DNA from: Clostridiales bacterium Firm_07
GTDB taxonomy: Bacteria; Bacillota; Clostridia; Oscillospirales; CAG-272
Length of the DNA: 64,000 bases
Direction: 5' to 3'
Assembly: GCA_001604005.1 (NCBI GenBank)
Contig: LVAM01000017.1
Coordinates: 50,858 to 114,857, forward strand
Of the stretch, positions 50,754-59,043 are shown piece by piece (positions within the stretch are counted from its first letter, which is position 1; every line of letters begins with the position of its first letter). The notes under the pieces were generated by a model that saw only the letters and a program-made list of their open reading frames with translations, did no database searches and was not told the DNA's origin. The translations under genes and the position numbers were made by a program.

Positions 50754-52484
50754 ATGAAAATTTTGCCGCGGCTGAAACACTATACAAAAAAAGACGGAAA
50801 GTTCGTTTTCCCCAAAGAACCGGGCACTAAAATCGTTTTTGACAATCGTATCGCCGCCGTCTTTGTCGAATCGTTTGTGAAAGTTTTTCACGATTATTTC
50901 TTTCAGATGACACGCGCCGATCTCTCCTTGCGAAAGGGGGAGGAACGCATCTTTTTTCATCATATCCAAAACGCTGACGAATACTATGAGATTGACATTC
51001 AAAGCGACAGAATAGACGTGCGATACACCGATACGCTCTCGGTGCGAAACGCGATGGCGACCCTCATTTCTCTGACGATACAAGATAAAGGCGCGGTATA
51101 CATTCCTTGCGCAAGTATCCAAGATCACCCCAACTATCACCACAGAGGAATGCTCATTGATGTTGCCAGAAGATTTATCCCACTGGAAGAACTGAAAATG
51201 CACATCCGAACGCTGGGACTTTGCAAATATAATTACCTGCATTGGCATTTGTCCGACACGACGGGCTTTGCTTTTGAAGTCAAGTCTTTGCCGAAACTGT
51301 CCGAAATGGCGCAGCGAAGGGTATACACGCAGGAAGAACTGCGGGAATTGGTGGCATACGCAAAGGGATTCGGCATCGAAAGCATCCCAGAGATCGACAT
51401 CCCCGCGCACTGCGAGTATTTCACCTCCGTATACCCCGAATTGCTGTGCGATGTGGTGGAACCGCGAGACACCGACCGTCCGATCAGCAAATATACCCTT
51501 TGCCTCTCCAACCCGAAAACATACGAAATGGCAACCGAATTGATCCGGGAGCTGTGCGATATTTTCGACGGCGAATACTTCCATTTGGGCGGAGACGAAC
51601 TGTATTTTTACGATCTGGATTCCGAAAATCTGTGGCCGGAATGGCAATATTGCTCTCATTGCAAAGAGTTGGCAAAAAAAGAACACATCGAGTCCGACCT
51701 GGATTTTTATATCTATTTTGCAAACAAAATGCACAAGGTCGTAACATCTTTCGGCAAAAAAATGATCGTCTATAACGATGCCATCGACATTTCCAAACCC
51801 ACAAAATTGGATAAGGATATCATCATTCAGTTCTGGCGCGTGGCGATGCCGCAAAGAGGGCCTATTGAAGGTTGCTCTATGCAGGGCTTTATCGATCAGG
51901 GTTTTCAGGTTATCAACTCGTATTTTCCCGAAACCTATATGTGCGATTTTATCAAAGAAGACGCTCTCCGAAACTGGCATCCGACGGCAAACCCGGTCGT
52001 GGAAAAAGGCACCGAACGGTCGGTCATCGGCAGCGAAGTGTGCGCCTGGGGCGTGCACAATCATTTTGATTATTCCACTCTTGCCATTCTGTGCTATTTT
52101 TCGGACAGAGTGTGGAACGACGAACCGATGGAGGAGAGCGAAGAGATAGATGCCGCGTTTGTCCGACAAACCGTGTCGCACGATCTCTCCACCCCCCATA
52201 TATTCTCGATCCTCGGCCGCAGGATACCGCCACTCAACGACTACGATAAATACTACGATGACAAAATCGACAGAGATCTTGAAAAGGTGGAAAACGCGGT
52301 CGCAGAGTTGACGAAACTGTATCACAGAGGTGTGGGGGAGATCCGCGCGATCAGAGGATATTTATATGTGTTGCAGGAGATCCGCAATATGTTGCGAAAA
52401 GAGCAAAATCTGCCGATGGTCGATACCACGCTTTGGGGCTTTATCCCCGAGAACATATTGCGAAAAGAGGGTAAAATGCGATAA
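50754..52484 (+). CDS. GH20 beta-N-acetylhexosaminidase-like enzyme
   Basis: 576-aa intracellular (no signal peptide) glycosidase. An N-terminal GH20b-like alpha/beta domain is followed by the barrel: HHRGMLIDVARRFIPLEELK, LHWHLSDTTGFAF, IPEIDIPAHCEY, and the catalytic Asp-Glu pair in FHLGGDELYFY near residues 280-281. The C-terminus carries an extra helical region. GH20 enzymes release terminal GlcNAc or GalNAc by substrate-assisted catalysis. A cytoplasmic location agrees with the divergent sugar transporter. Confidence 0.92.
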   Translation: MKILPRLKHYTKKDGKFVFPKEPGTKIVFDNRIAAVFVESFVKVFHDYFFQMTRADLSLRKGEERIFFHHIQNADEYYEIDIQSDRIDVRYTDTLSVRNAMATLISLTIQDKGAVYIPCASIQDHPNYHHRGMLIDVARRFIPLEELKMHIRTLGLCKYNYLHWHLSDTTGFAFEVKSLPKLSEMAQRRVYTQEELRELVAYAKGFGIESIPEIDIPAHCEYFTSVYPELLCDVVEPRDTDRPISKYTLCLSNPKTYEMATELIRELCDIFDGEYFHLGGDELYFYDLDSENLWPEWQYCSHCKELAKKEHIESDLDFYIYFANKMHKVVTSFGKKMIVYNDAIDISKPTKLDKDIIIQFWRVAMPQRGPIEGCSMQGFIDQGFQVINSYFPETYMCDFIKEDALRNWHPTANPVVEKGTERSVIGSEVCAWGVHNHFDYSTLAILCYFSDRVWNDEPMEESEEIDAAFVRQTVSHDLSTPHIFSILGRRIPPLNDYDKYYDDKIDRDLEKVENAVAELTKLYHRGVGEIRAIRGYLYVLQEIRNMLRKEQNLPMVDTTLWGFIPENILRKEGKMR

Positions 52485-52537
52485 CTCGCGTCAAGCGCGC
52501 ACCCGCTCCGATATTTTCAAAACAAGAGGATAAAACG

Positions 52538-54568
52538 ATGATGAAACCCAAAAACTGGCACTGGATAGAACTGATCGGTTTTGACAATACACTGCCCGAT
52601 TTCGGTGTGGAGCGTTTTCTCACACGGCTCTGCGAGCTGCCCGAAGGAATCTCCTTGTTGTTCTCTCATATTGATTTCGTCAACAATTTCAAAGAAGAAG
52701 AATATGCTCTCGAACCTTGCGACTGCTCTTACGCCGGACACCTGTACAGCGTGGAGCACGCAAGACAAAAATGGACAAGCGGGCAATTAAAAAGACTGGT
52801 TGCCGAACTGCACCGGAAAAACATCAAAGTTATATTCAGCATCTTCAATTTTTTCCGATATACCGATGACAACGGAAACACGCGCTCCACGTCTTTTTGT
52901 CAAAAACACCCTGAACTCTTTTGCCTTGACGGCAAGGCAGAGGTATATGAAAACAGCATCTCAATATTGAAACGTCTTGCCGACGGCACATATTATGAGG
53001 ATTATCTCATCAAAAAGATCCGCGAAGTCATTGAATACTACGGTTTTGACGGGGTGCAGTTGGCAGACGGCCTTTCCTGCAACAGGCCCTCAATCCCAAA
53101 CGGAGATTTTTCGGACGACACGGTGTTGCAATTCGTCGATTGGTTGAAAAAAGAGAAGAAAACGGCAAACTATGCGGTTTTGACAGAACTTACGGGCGAC
53201 CGAAAAACAGAGTATCGCTCGCGCAGAAAATACATTTTAGATGCCCTTTATTATGAGTTTTTGCTGTTTACCAACGACAGGTGGAAAACCTTTTACGATA
53301 AGTTCTACGCCGTTATCACACCGCAAAAACACATCATCTTTATCAACAGCTTTTGGACCAGAGACCCCTTTGAAGCATTTTACCGATACGGCATAGACTA
53401 CAAAGTTGCGTATAGAGAAGACGTATACGCGCTGATGGTTGAGGAAGTTTCCACCACATACCCTGCGCTTTCCAAAGAGGGACGCGGCGGATTTTATGTG
53501 TCGCCGGACAAAACCCGTTACGCGCATTATGAGTTTTATCTGATGCAAATGCTCTTAAAAGCGTATTTGCCGGGGTGGAAGCAAATCTCTTTGCTGCCCA
53601 TCAACGACACGCAAGAACAATGGAACGCGATACACGACGCCTCAAACGAACTCAAACGCGCTATTTATCGCCGCAACCACAGCAAAGTTTTTTCCGGCGG
53701 TCGTTTCCGCGCTTGTGCCGAAGCCCCCTTTTACTGCTTATCGGACGGCATTCCCAAAGAAGATTGGGCCGCTCTTGCAAAATGGGGCAGTTTGCAATTG
53801 CCGGACCATATTGATTTTGCCTATGGGTACGCATTGTATTATCCCAAAGACCATATAGTCGAAGACGCGCGGAGATACATTCAAAACAAAGAGTACAATT
53901 TTCATAAGCTAAGCGCAATGCTCTTGTCTTACGGAACAGACATATCCGGCGTCATAACCGAAAAAGATGTTTCTCTTTATACTCGACCGATCCTTGCGCT
54001 GTTTCCGGAATATTACAGCGAGCGCGAGTGTGCCGCCCTGCGACAAACAAAAGCGACTGTTGTGTATATTTCCGCGAAAGAAACGTATGGCGATCTGCTT
54101 TTCTCCAATGGTCAAGTGTGGATTTCCTCAAACAACGCGGCTCTGAAAACCAACGGCGACAAGCAAAAACCGCACGCTTTATTTTCCGAGAAAGCAATCT
54201 CGCAAAAAAGCGCCGATGCGCACGGCGCTATTTGGACGGCGCCCTTGCGATACCGCCATTGGAGTGTGTCTTTTATCAAATGCCTGTCGCAATTTCTGAA
54301 CTCACTCACACACGGTCCTAAATTGTGCGAGGAGCGTGGGTGCGAGTGTAAAATCACCTCATTTCAAACGCAAAAGGACAAGATTGTCATTCTCGTGAGC
54401 AACGACGAGTATTATACTTGCTTGCCAAAAATCGTGATGCACAAAGACATTGTTCGCGTGACTTCCCTCTCCAAATATAACGGCTATAAGGTCTCTCACG
54501 ATGAACGCACACTCACCTGTGTCGTACCCGCAAGAGGTATGGAAGTGATCGAGGTAACGCTTCGATAA
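52538..54568 (+). CDS. Unrecognised large protein, probable TIM-barrel glycosidase
   Basis: 676 aa, no signal peptide. The N-terminal 350 residues show the alternating pattern of a glycosidase barrel: RLVAELHRKNIKVIFSIFNF (strand 3 like), then YYGFDGVQLADGLS (the D-G-hydrophobic strand where many families keep their nucleophile), YAVLTELTG, and HIIFINSFWTRDP. The C-terminal part could be a beta-sandwich lid (EVIEVTLR end). I cannot assign it to a known GH family. It follows the GH20 gene by 53 bases on the same strand with a shared terminator, so a role in the same glycan pathway is likely. Confidence 0.65.
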   Translation: MMKPKNWHWIELIGFDNTLPDFGVERFLTRLCELPEGISLLFSHIDFVNNFKEEEYALEPCDCSYAGHLYSVEHARQKWTSGQLKRLVAELHRKNIKVIFSIFNFFRYTDDNGNTRSTSFCQKHPELFCLDGKAEVYENSISILKRLADGTYYEDYLIKKIREVIEYYGFDGVQLADGLSCNRPSIPNGDFSDDTVLQFVDWLKKEKKTANYAVLTELTGDRKTEYRSRRKYILDALYYEFLLFTNDRWKTFYDKFYAVITPQKHIIFINSFWTRDPFEAFYRYGIDYKVAYREDVYALMVEEVSTTYPALSKEGRGGFYVSPDKTRYAHYEFYLMQMLLKAYLPGWKQISLLPINDTQEQWNAIHDASNELKRAIYRRNHSKVFSGGRFRACAEAPFYCLSDGIPKEDWAALAKWGSLQLPDHIDFAYGYALYYPKDHIVEDARRYIQNKEYNFHKLSAMLLSYGTDISGVITEKDVSLYTRPILALFPEYYSERECAALRQTKATVVYISAKETYGDLLFSNGQVWISSNNAALKTNGDKQKPHALFSEKAISQKSADAHGAIWTAPLRYRHWSVSFIKCLSQFLNSLTHGPKLCEERGCECKITSFQTQKDKIVILVSNDEYYTCLPKIVMHKDIVRVTSLSKYNGYKVSHDERTLTCVVPARGMEVIEVTLR

Positions 54569-54581
54569 GATCTCCTGCACG

Positions 54582-54626
54582 AAACGCCGCAAGGGCGGGG
54601 AAAATCCCTGCCTTTGCGGCGTTTTT
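54582..54626. terminator. Terminator of the glycosidase unit
   Basis: AAACGCCGCAAGGGCGGGG pairs imperfectly with CCCTGCCTTTGCGGCGTTT around AAAAT; T run on the plus strand, a weaker one on the minus strand. Confidence 0.85.
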
Positions 54627-54634
54627 ATCGAATA

Positions 54635-54790
54635 TCAAATGTCCAAATGCTCCATCAGATCTTTGGCTTCCTGCACTTTTTGTTTTCCGATCTGCTTTTG
54701 CATTTTTTTCTGTTTGCTCTTTTGCGTCAGCCCTCCGCCGGATGAAACGGCTGCCTTCTTGTAAGAAGGTAACGCGGCAACCGTTTGCAT
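54635..54790 (-). CDS. Possible small basic protein, unrecognised
   Basis: 51 codons: MQTVAALPSYKKAAVSSGGG then LTQKSKQKKMQKQIGKQ and VQEAKDLMEHLDI. The C-terminal half is a lysine/glutamine-rich helix and looks coding. The frame has no good SD and a stop 17 codons upstream of the ATG. It lies downstream of an orphan promoter with a leader of about 150 bases. A stem-loop (ATGAAACGG with CCGTTTGCAT enclosing CCTTCTT/AAGAAGG) covers the start. It may be a real small gene, the tail of a frameshifted one, or part of a structured RNA. Confidence 0.35.
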   Translation of the reverse strand: MQTVAALPSYKKAAVSSGGGLTQKSKQKKMQKQIGKQKVQEAKDLMEHLDI

Positions 54791-55057
54791 TACCGTCTTG
54801 CGTGAAACGTGTCCTCTCTGCCGCCCGAAAAGCGTTCACACTTGTCTTTTCAAGCGATCCGCGCAGTGTGCGAACCGTATTGGGTCGGGCGTATTGTTGT
54901 CAAGCGACTCGATATGTCCGAAAACGCGATCTTTACCCTTTCTATTGTAGCATACTTTGCTCGGCAAATCAACTCCTCTTTCGGACTTGCGCAAAGGGAG
55001 AGTTCCGTATCGCGCACGAAGCGCACGTCACGTTCCGCGACAGCGGAACGAACCATT
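54791..55057. other. Leader and spacer between the small frame and the tRNA-Ser terminator
   Basis: Contains the leftward promoter listed next, a leader without a clear gene, and a CGTTCCGC/GCGGAACG hairpin (55031-55050). I see no tRNA-like, RNase P or tmRNA signature. Confidence 0.5.
54944..54972 (-). promoter_or_regulatory. Orphan leftward promoter
   Basis: Minus strand TTGATT, 17 bases ending TATGC, TACAAT. It lies downstream of the tRNA-Ser terminator, so it starts an independent transcript. Confidence 0.75.
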
Positions 55058-55087
55058 CAAAAAAGCAGTCCGAAGACTGCTTTTTTG
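55058..55087. terminator. Terminator of tRNA-Ser
   Basis: CAAAAAAGCAGTC and complement around CGAA: a perfect 13-bp stem with T runs. Confidence 0.88.
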
Positions 55088-55157
55088 ATAGCGGAATACA
55101 GACGTTAAAGTTTGAACTCTGCCGTCTGGGTATGAAGTTGGGCAGATCGCCTCCCGC

Positions 55158-55246
55158 TGGCGGAGGGTGTGGGATTCGAACCCACGTGAGATTGCTCTCA
55201 AACGGTTTTCAAGACCGCCTCGTTATGACCGCTTCGATAACCCTCC
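55158..55246 (-). tRNA. tRNA-Ser (TGA)
   Basis: 89 bases with CCA. Acceptor GGAGGGT/ACCCTCC with discriminator G, anticodon loop CTTGAAA giving TGA, and a long class II variable arm. Confidence 0.96.
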
Positions 55247-55265
55247 GTAATTATGAACATTTGTC

Positions 55266-55294
55266 AGTATAGCACATCTTCGATCATTTTGCAA
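55266..55294 (-). promoter_or_regulatory. Promoter of tRNA-Ser
   Basis: Minus strand TTGCAA, 17 bases ending TGTGC, TATACT. Confidence 0.85.
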
Positions 55295-55316
55295 GAATAT
55301 TTTCAAAACGCGCGCG

Positions 55317-55345
55317 GCGCGGGGGCAAACGCCCCCGCGCTTCTT
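55317..55345. terminator. Hairpin terminator after the CobW operon
   Basis: GCGCGGGGGC and complement around AAAC, followed on the plus side by TTCTTT. It ends the leftward operon before the tRNA-Ser promoter. Confidence 0.7.
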
Positions 55346-55381
55346 TGACGGGCACGACCAAACGTCGCGCTTTCGTACCGG

Positions 55382-56329
55382 TCAATAAAAGGTGGCGACT
55401 TCCTTTTTGGGCGGCGAAGTCTTTGCCACGTCCGTGACGTACAAGACCGGCCCTTTGCCGCTGTACAGCGGGTGCGCCTCGACTTGTATTTTCCCGGTCA
55501 GCATCACCCACTCGCCGGTGGAAAGCGAGGTGTCTTGCGCAAACACGGCGACAAGCCCGTTATAGGCAATATCGGCTTCGCAACAGGTCATAACGTGTCT
55601 GCCGACCACCGCCGACGCTTTGCCAAGCGACCTGTCGCGCGCCGCCATTCCTTTGAATTTGACGGTTTTCCCCGCATACGTGTTGAGATTTTCAGAAAGA
55701 TCACGATAGAAAAGCGCGTAATCCTCGTCCTCAATCTTCACCACGGGCGCGTTCACGTCGAAAGGAAGCGGATCTTCGATATCGTCGTATTCCATCTCGC
55801 CCGCCGCCGTTTCATAGGCGATATTGGCGCGGCGGCTGACGCCGCGCACCAGTTTGTGGAGCGCCGCGCGGTCGATGCCGTCCGCACGGTTGAAAATGAC
55901 GGTTTCGGCATTTTGCAATTTGTCGAAAACCAGCGCGCGCATATTGGCGTTATAGTTCTCCGCCGTGGTGGCGTCGGCGATGAAAATTTGCTGAAAAACA
56001 AACCAGTTGTCGGGAAGCGCGCGATAGAGCGCGTCCATCTGCCACATACCGTTATATTCCAGCATCACGCGGTCGGTGGCGTGTTCTTTTGTCAGGGAAG
56101 CAAGCAGTTCTTTGGTGAGATCTTTTTCGCTTTCCACCTGAAAACTGCGCACGTTCTTGCCCCAATAGCGCGTGGGGTCGTATTCTTCCTCGCCTTCCTC
56201 GCAAATAAGAAGCAAAATTTTGGAGCCGTCGTTGAACTCTTTGTCCTCCAAAATCTCTTGGATCATCTTGGTTTTTCCGGCACTGAGAAAGCCCGTAAAC
56301 AGGTATACGGGAACCGTTGATTTTGCCAT
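55382..56329 (-). CDS. CobW-type GTPase with C-terminal DUF1980/YcgQ-like domain
   Basis: 315 aa. The N-terminal P-loop is FTGFLSAGKTKMIQEIL; the usual GFLGAGKTT is altered at two positions. FNRADGID resembles the guanine-specificity motif N-x-x-D. The CxCC metal motif of CobW/ZNG1 proteins is absent. The last 110 residues (TVKFKGMAARDRSL then GRHVMTCCEADIAYNGLVAVF) match the OB-like DUF1980/TIGR03943 C-terminal domain with its conserved CC. Four bases after the first CobW gene; probably a metallochaperone partner, metal unknown. Confidence 0.82.
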   Translation of the reverse strand: MAKSTVPVYLFTGFLSAGKTKMIQEILEDKEFNDGSKILLLICEEGEEEYDPTRYWGKNVRSFQVESEKDLTKELLASLTKEHATDRVMLEYNGMWQMDALYRALPDNWFVFQQIFIADATTAENYNANMRALVFDKLQNAETVIFNRADGIDRAALHKLVRGVSRRANIAYETAAGEMEYDDIEDPLPFDVNAPVVKIEDEDYALFYRDLSENLNTYAGKTVKFKGMAARDRSLGKASAVVGRHVMTCCEADIAYNGLVAVFAQDTSLSTGEWVMLTGKIQVEAHPLYSGKGPVLYVTDVAKTSPPKKEVATFY

Positions 56330-56333
56330 TTTC

Positions 56334-57506
56334 TTACCTCAATTCCACACCGAAGAGCGCCGAGAGCGCCGCGCGGTCGACGTGTGCGCCGATGACGCAC
56401 AGCCTGCCCGTGATCTCCGCGGAGCCGCGCCGGATATCGGGTTCGCCGGGGACGTAATCGAAGTGGATCCAACCGCCGTCCGCGGCGGGAACGATACCTT
56501 TCGCGCGCAGGATCGTGCCGTAGATCTCCTCGTTTCCGAGCGCCGTCAACATATCCCGCAGACTCTCCTCGTCAAAGTGTTTCGCCGTTTCCGCGCCGCA
56601 AGAGGTAAAGACGTCGTCGGCGTGATGATGGTGGTGATGGTGATGTCCGTCTTCGTCGTGATGGCAATGACATTCTTCTTCATCGTCATCGTCGTTGTCA
56701 TCATCGTGATGATGATGCTCGTGCTCGTCCTCGTCGTCGTCATCATCGTCGTCGTGATGATGGTGACAATGGCATTCCTCGTCGTCATCATCGTGGTGGT
56801 GATGATGGTGCTCCTCTTCGTCTTCGTCATCATCGTCGTGATGGTGGTGATGTCCGCAAACCGGGCAAACCTCTTCCTCTTCGGCAAGTTTTTTCAGTTC
56901 CGCCGCCAGCGTGTCGGTTTTCTCCATCGCGGCAAGGATCTGCTTGCCGTCAAGATCCGCCCAATCGGTGGTCACGATCACCGCGTCCGCGTTATGCTCC
57001 CGCAAGAGCGCCACCGCCGCGGCGAGTTTTTCCTCGCCGACGCCCTTGGTGTGGCTGAGCACGATGGTGCCGGCGTTCTCAATCTGATCGTTGAAAAACT
57101 CACCGAAGTTTTTCATATACAGCTTGCATTTTCCAGCGTCCGCCACCGTTACAAGTCCCGCAATTTCAAGCCCCGCGTCTTTTACGTTGTTCACCGCGCG
57201 AATGACGTCGGAGAGTTTGCCGACGCCCGAGGGCTCGATGAGAATGCGGTCGGGCGCGTAACGCTCCACGACCTCGGATAGAGCTTTGCCGAAATCCCCC
57301 ACCAAACTGCAACAAATGCAGCCGGAGTTCATCTCGGTGATCTCAATTCCCGCTTCTTTCAGGAAGCCGCCGTCCACGCCGATCTCGCCGAACTCGTTTT
57401 CGATGAGCACCAGTTTCTCGCCGGCAAACGCCTCCGAGATCAGTTTTTTGATGAGCGTGGTTTTGCCCGCGCCGAGAAAGCCCGAAAAAATGTCAACTTT
57501 TGTCAT
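56334..57506 (-). CDS. CobW/ZNG1-family GTP-dependent metallochaperone with a His/Asp-rich insert
   Basis: 390 aa. P-loop GFLGAGKTTLIKKL (residues 9-22), the metal motif GCICC (62-66), DxxG-like EPSGVGKL, and a CPVC pair at 214-217. Residues 219-297 are an insert containing 32 histidines separated by acidic runs and two CHCH motifs, far longer than usual for the family. The C-terminal CobW_C domain (GTILRAKGIV to GAHVDR) is intact. Such proteins deliver zinc or other divalent metals to client enzymes; the insert would store or sense metal. Confidence 0.92.
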   Translation of the reverse strand: MTKVDIFSGFLGAGKTTLIKKLISEAFAGEKLVLIENEFGEIGVDGGFLKEAGIEITEMNSGCICCSLVGDFGKALSEVVERYAPDRILIEPSGVGKLSDVIRAVNNVKDAGLEIAGLVTVADAGKCKLYMKNFGEFFNDQIENAGTIVLSHTKGVGEEKLAAAVALLREHNADAVIVTTDWADLDGKQILAAMEKTDTLAAELKKLAEEEEVCPVCGHHHHHDDDDEDEEEHHHHHHDDDDEECHCHHHHDDDDDDDEDEHEHHHHDDDNDDDDEEECHCHHDEDGHHHHHHHHADDVFTSCGAETAKHFDEESLRDMLTALGNEEIYGTILRAKGIVPAADGGWIHFDYVPGEPDIRRGSAEITGRLCVIGAHVDRAALSALFGVELR

Positions 57507-57528
57507 AATGATCCCTTCTTTTCTTTTG

Positions 57529-59031
57529 TCAATCTTTGCCGTGCATCAGCGGCGCAAGCTGCCGATACAGCGCGCGATACAATGTGTAGGTGCGGTCGTA
57601 TACCGCTTTTTTGTCGGCGTCCGGCTCGTGGCGGCGCGTGACGCGAATGCCTTTTGCCGCCTCCTCGTAATCGGCGAAAACGCCGGTGGCGACGCCCGCC
57701 AGCGTTGCCGCGCCAAAGGCGGCGGTGGAGAATGCCTCCGGCACCTCGATGGGGCAACCGGTGACGTCGGCTTTGATCTGCGTCCAAAGCGGGCTTTTTG
57801 CCGCGCCGCCCGACGCCCGCATCACCGTGACGCGCACGCCGCTCTCGGCGGCGGCTTCGAGATTATGCCGCAGGGCGTATGCCGCGGCTTCCAAATTTGC
57901 CCGCACGAAATGCGCGCGGCTTTTTTGATAATCCACGCCGTAATAAACGCCCTTTGCCATCGGATCCCAAACGGGGGAGCGTTCTCCCGCAAAATACGGA
58001 AGAAGCACAAGTCCATCGGCTCCGGGCGGCACCAACGCCGCCGCGCGGTCGTCCTCGGCATAGGCGGCGTCGCCCTCGGCAAGTGCACCGAACGTGCCGT
58101 TGAACCAGCGAAGCAGTGCGCCGCCGCCCACCGTGCCGCCCTGCAACAGGAAACGCCCTTTTACGACGTGGCGGCAGGAAACCAGTTTATCGTTGCGCAC
58201 GGGGAAATCGGTGCAAATGCTCATGCCGCCCGACTGCCCGCCCTGTTCCTGCGTCTCTCCGGGGTGCACGACACCCGCGCCCAGCGCGTCGCAAGCGGTG
58301 TCAAGTCCGCCCGCGACCACCGGCGTACCGACGGCAAGCCCGGTCGCCGCCGCGCCCGCCGCGGTGACGGTTCCCACGATCTCGTCGGGATCGAAGAGCG
58401 GGGGAAGCATATCGGGACGCACGCCGAGTTCACGGCAAAAATCCTCGTCCCACACACCCTTTTCCATATCGAAAACGGCAAGGCTGTTTGCCTGCGAACG
58501 GTCGTGCGACAGTACGCCGGTCAGGCGATATGCGATATAGCCGTTGGATTGCAATACGGCGGCGGTGCGCCGGTAAATATCGGGGAAACGCTCCTTATAC
58601 CAAAGGATCTTCGGAAACGTGTAGCCCGCCTGCAAAGGATTTTTGGTCAGCGACAGGAAGCGCTCCTCCCCGTATGCAGCGTTGAGCCGCTCACAGATCG
58701 CCGCCGAGCGCGTATCCGCCCAGATCGGCGTGGGGCAGATCACGTTTCCTTCCGCGTCAACCATCACCGCCGCCCAACTTTGCCCGTCGATGCCGACGCC
58801 CGCGATCTCACGCGCGTCAATACCCGATTTTTCGATCAGTTCCCTGACGGCGGCCGCCGCCGCCCGCCACCAGTCGTCGGGGTTTTGCTCCACGAACGAG
58901 GGTTGCGGATAGAAAACGGGGTAGCCTACGCTTGTTACGCACAGCGCGCGGTTGCCGCTCGCCTTTTCAAACAGCGCGGCTTTTGCCGCCGAAGTGCCGA
59001 TGTCAATGCCCACAAGATAGTGTTTTTGCAT
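57529..59031 (-). CDS. FGGY-family carbohydrate kinase, xylulokinase-like
   Basis: 500-aa sugar kinase. N-terminal GIDIGTSAAKAALF is the phosphate-1 motif, ADTRSA and GLDTACDALGAG are substrate and FGGY-N/C motifs, and MRASGGAAKSPLWTQIKADV is the adenosine site. The family's VGIDGQSWA follows the xylulokinase form. It is inside an operon with thiI upstream and CobW genes downstream, which gives no hint about the sugar. Start 13 bases after the thiI stop. Could also act on another ketose or polyol. Confidence 0.85.
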   Translation of the reverse strand: MQKHYLVGIDIGTSAAKAALFEKASGNRALCVTSVGYPVFYPQPSFVEQNPDDWWRAAAAAVRELIEKSGIDAREIAGVGIDGQSWAAVMVDAEGNVICPTPIWADTRSAAICERLNAAYGEERFLSLTKNPLQAGYTFPKILWYKERFPDIYRRTAAVLQSNGYIAYRLTGVLSHDRSQANSLAVFDMEKGVWDEDFCRELGVRPDMLPPLFDPDEIVGTVTAAGAAATGLAVGTPVVAGGLDTACDALGAGVVHPGETQEQGGQSGGMSICTDFPVRNDKLVSCRHVVKGRFLLQGGTVGGGALLRWFNGTFGALAEGDAAYAEDDRAAALVPPGADGLVLLPYFAGERSPVWDPMAKGVYYGVDYQKSRAHFVRANLEAAAYALRHNLEAAAESGVRVTVMRASGGAAKSPLWTQIKADVTGCPIEVPEAFSTAAFGAATLAGVATGVFADYEEAAKGIRVTRRHEPDADKKAVYDRTYTLYRALYRQLAPLMHGKD

Positions 59032-59043
59032 AGTGTCCCTCTC

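Noticed and set aside
54580..54972. RNase P RNA, tmRNA or SRP RNA in the orphan unit
   Set aside because: The length fits, but I found none of the conserved cores (no GAGGAAAGTC, no tRNA-like end with CCA, no GGAAGGAAGCAGC tetraloop region).
54850..55056. 68-codon minus-strand frame between the orphan unit and tRNA-Ser
   Set aside because: It spans the promoter and hairpin of the orphan unit, has no SD and no recognisable composition.
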